A stretch of DNA of 13,782 nucleotides from an uncultured Faecalibacterium sp. Lineage in GTDB: Bacteria > Bacillota > Clostridia > Oscillospirales > Ruminococcaceae. The stretch is from NCBI GenBank assembly GCA_934539245.1, contig CAKTCK010000048.1:1-13782 (forward strand). Reading direction: 5' to 3'. Shown one piece after another: positions 13,301 to 13,782 of this stretch. The position numbers and the translations under genes are program-made. The notes beneath the pieces were generated by a model. It did not search any database. It saw only the letters and a program-made list of their open reading frames with translations, and was not told the DNA's origin. Every line of letters starts with the position of its first letter. Positions within the stretch are counted from its first letter, which is position 1.

Positions 13301-13782
13301 GCCGGTACGGTGTCCGGTATTCAGGATAAAACAGCCTACGGCTACGTTAAAAAATATCTGGACGAGCGGCAGCGCACCGTCAACCACGCCGAGGAAAACC
13401 GCCTGACGCTGGGCTGCACCGGCGTCAAGCGCACCACCGGACAGCACCCTGGCGGCATGGTCGTTGTGCCGGACACCTACGAGATCTACGATTTCTGCCC
13501 CATCCAGCACCCGGCGGATGACGTGGCGGGCGGTCTGCTGACCACCCACTTCGAGTTTAAGTATCTGCACGACACCCTGCTCAAGCTGGACGAGCTGGGT
13601 CACGATATGCCCACCTTCTACAAGTATTTTGAGGAATACACCGGCATCTCGGTAGACAGCATCCCCATGAACGACCCCAAGGTGTACAGCCTGCTGACCA
13701 GCCCGGAAGCGCTTGGCGTGACCCCGGAGCAGATCGACAGCCAGACCGGCACCTTCGGCATCCCGGAAATGGGCACGAACTT
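10361..13782 (+). CDS. polC: DNA polymerase III PolC-type alpha subunit, 3' part beyond the window
   Basis: The replicative polymerase of low-GC Gram-positives, with built-in proofreading. GTG 10361 has AAAAAGGAG at 10344-10351 and a 9-base spacing. The frame stays open for 1140 codons to the right edge; Bacillus PolC has about 1437 residues. Domains in order: N-terminal domain (about 1-200); OB-fold (GKCMIWGDVFF, TVSITDYTGSINLKV); PHP domain starting VELHLHTKLSSMDG (H322, H324) with AIAITDHGVCQGYP; the inserted DEDD exonuclease with VFDTETTG (D413, E415), D499 and D557; the second PHP half; a zinc site C898/C901/C923/C926 (CPKCKHSEF and NCPQCGT); and the palm with VGSRGSVGSSAVAHFSGISE and DIDLNFSGEYQ, whose D952 and D954 are the catalytic pair. 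The fingers end and beta-clamp contacts lie beyond the edge. A hairpin separates it from ispG, so it may have its own regulation. Confidence 0.97.
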   Translation, partial: MKPLVSQLWPQFMADPDFAACFGQVIVEHARMLRQDRQVEFTLRSAAPLDQNLCARLLASLQPDYEGFELKIKNLFGYAMLDEHALRTLLEDMKRDGVPINGFLDRSSISITGQNITVGVCHGTKFLQEMGFEELLAKRIAEHTGVTPKVMLQSAVTAAEQQQMEEKLERKIAPPVVKLEKKNTAPSIKVEGLNLTDKPVTIFHGKMFTPKNLTPLKDLGGEGGKCMIWGDVFFTEVKGNYRKIYTVSITDYTGSINLKVRAQEGEDCSKWEGIGKGSTVIVRGDCSYDKYEHDYIVYPYDVLIVERKKREDTAPEKRVELHLHTKLSSMDGFCDPGGIVKLAHRMGHPAIAITDHGVCQGYPEAMLAADDIHKKDPDFKLIYGCEAYFVDDMVPCVYGVKDQPLDGEFCVFDTETTGLDPGVEYLTEIGAVIIRNGEVVEEFDTFVKPGKPITPKITELTGITNEMVADAPSEKEALEAFLAFAGDRILVGHNVHAFDMRFLRAAAKRSGIKLEPTYIDTLTMAQTMYPGLHNYKQGTINKHLELPTYEAHRACEDSAALGRIFCVMLNDLAEKEVTKVSEINTGLGGNREVLKKKYYHLIILVKNQMGLKNLYKIVSEAHVNYFFKKPRVPRSLLNKYRDGLLLTSACEAGELYRAIVDGTSYEELKKIAAYYDILEIQPLGNNAYMVRDGKVDSEERIKEFNRTVIKLGEDLHKPVIATGDVHFTEPEDAIYRAVLQAGNGFKDADNQPPLFFRTTQDMLAQFYYLPKEKAYEVVVKNPRKVAAMIDNNVRAIPRGTYPPSIEGAEQQLRDATWEHAKRDYGDPLPEIVEKRLQKELDSICGHGYAVLYVIAVKLVAYSNAGGYQVGSRGSVGSSAVAHFSGISEVNSLPPHYRCPKCKHSEFITDGSVDDGFDLPDKNCPQCGTRMLVDGHDIPFETFLGFYGDKEPDIDLNFSGEYQSNVHRYTEELFGKANVFKAGTVSGIQDKTAYGYVKKYLDERQRTVNHAEENRLTLGCTGVKRTTGQHPGGMVVVPDTYEIYDFCPIQHPADDVAGGLLTTHFEFKYLHDTLLKLDELGHDMPTFYKYFEEYTGISVDSIPMNDPKVYSLLTSPEALGVTPEQIDSQTGTFGIPEMGTN

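Noticed and set aside
10289..13603. Very long open frame (1104 codons) on the minus strand opposite polC
   Set aside because: It is the antisense frame of a confidently identified polymerase in GC-rich codons, which seldom create stops on the other strand. The translation is rich in H, V, L, A and G with no domain, and no ribosome site or promoter supports it.
1..13782. CRISPR array, tRNA or rRNA genes
   Set aside because: No regularly spaced repeats and no cloverleaf or rRNA signature were seen on either strand; this was by eye, not by a covariance search.

Overview
The window comes from a Gram-positive, moderately GC-rich bacterium. The gene order pyrH-frr-uppS-cdsA-dxr-rseP-ispG-polC, a Gram-positive-type PolC, and non-mevalonate (MEP) isoprenoid genes point to the class Clostridia. 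Codon use rich in G and C and the style of the mobile-element remnants suggest an Oscillospiraceae/Ruminococcaceae gut anaerobe such as Faecalibacterium. That genus-level guess is inference only.

Region 1 (about 1-2770) is accessory and partly wrecked DNA. It starts with an AT-rich orphan ORF that is open to the left edge. Next comes a self-contained small unit (strong promoter, 115-aa lysine/alanine/glutamate-rich coiled-coil protein, terminator). It is followed by a 243-aa helix-turn-helix protein of phage/integrative-element type, a short piece of a SNF2-type helicase with both ends missing, and an IS3-family insertion sequence on the minus strand. That IS has lost its middle and its transposase 3' end, and its orfA-side edge carries a 20-bp imperfect palindrome. 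The pieces abut directly, so the region looks like a decaying prophage or integrative element reshaped by deletions and an IS.

Region 2 (about 2798-3604) holds an AlkD-like DNA alkylation-repair gene with its own promoter. Its 3' end overlaps the probable pyrH promoter.

Region 3 (3581 to the right edge) is a conserved housekeeping cluster, all on the plus strand: UMP kinase (pyrH), ribosome recycling factor (frr), undecaprenyl diphosphate synthase (uppS), CDP-diglyceride synthase (cdsA), DXP reductoisomerase (dxr), site-2 protease (rseP), HMBPP synthase (ispG) and DNA polymerase III PolC (polC, cut by the right edge). dxr and ispG supply isoprenoid precursors, uppS turns them into the cell-wall lipid carrier, cdsA makes the phospholipid precursor, RseP is a membrane stress protease, and pyrH/frr/polC serve nucleotide supply, translation and replication. 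Several gene junctions carry strong hairpins (frr/uppS, uppS/cdsA, dxr/rseP, ispG/polC), two of which look like intrinsic terminators, so the cluster is probably transcribed with internal attenuation or in segments.

I see no tRNA, rRNA, CRISPR array or complete novel defence system. The items most worth a second look are the small coiled-coil unit, the scrambled helicase/IS junctions with a short segment bounded by inverted repeats, and an AT-rich in-frame insert inside rseP.
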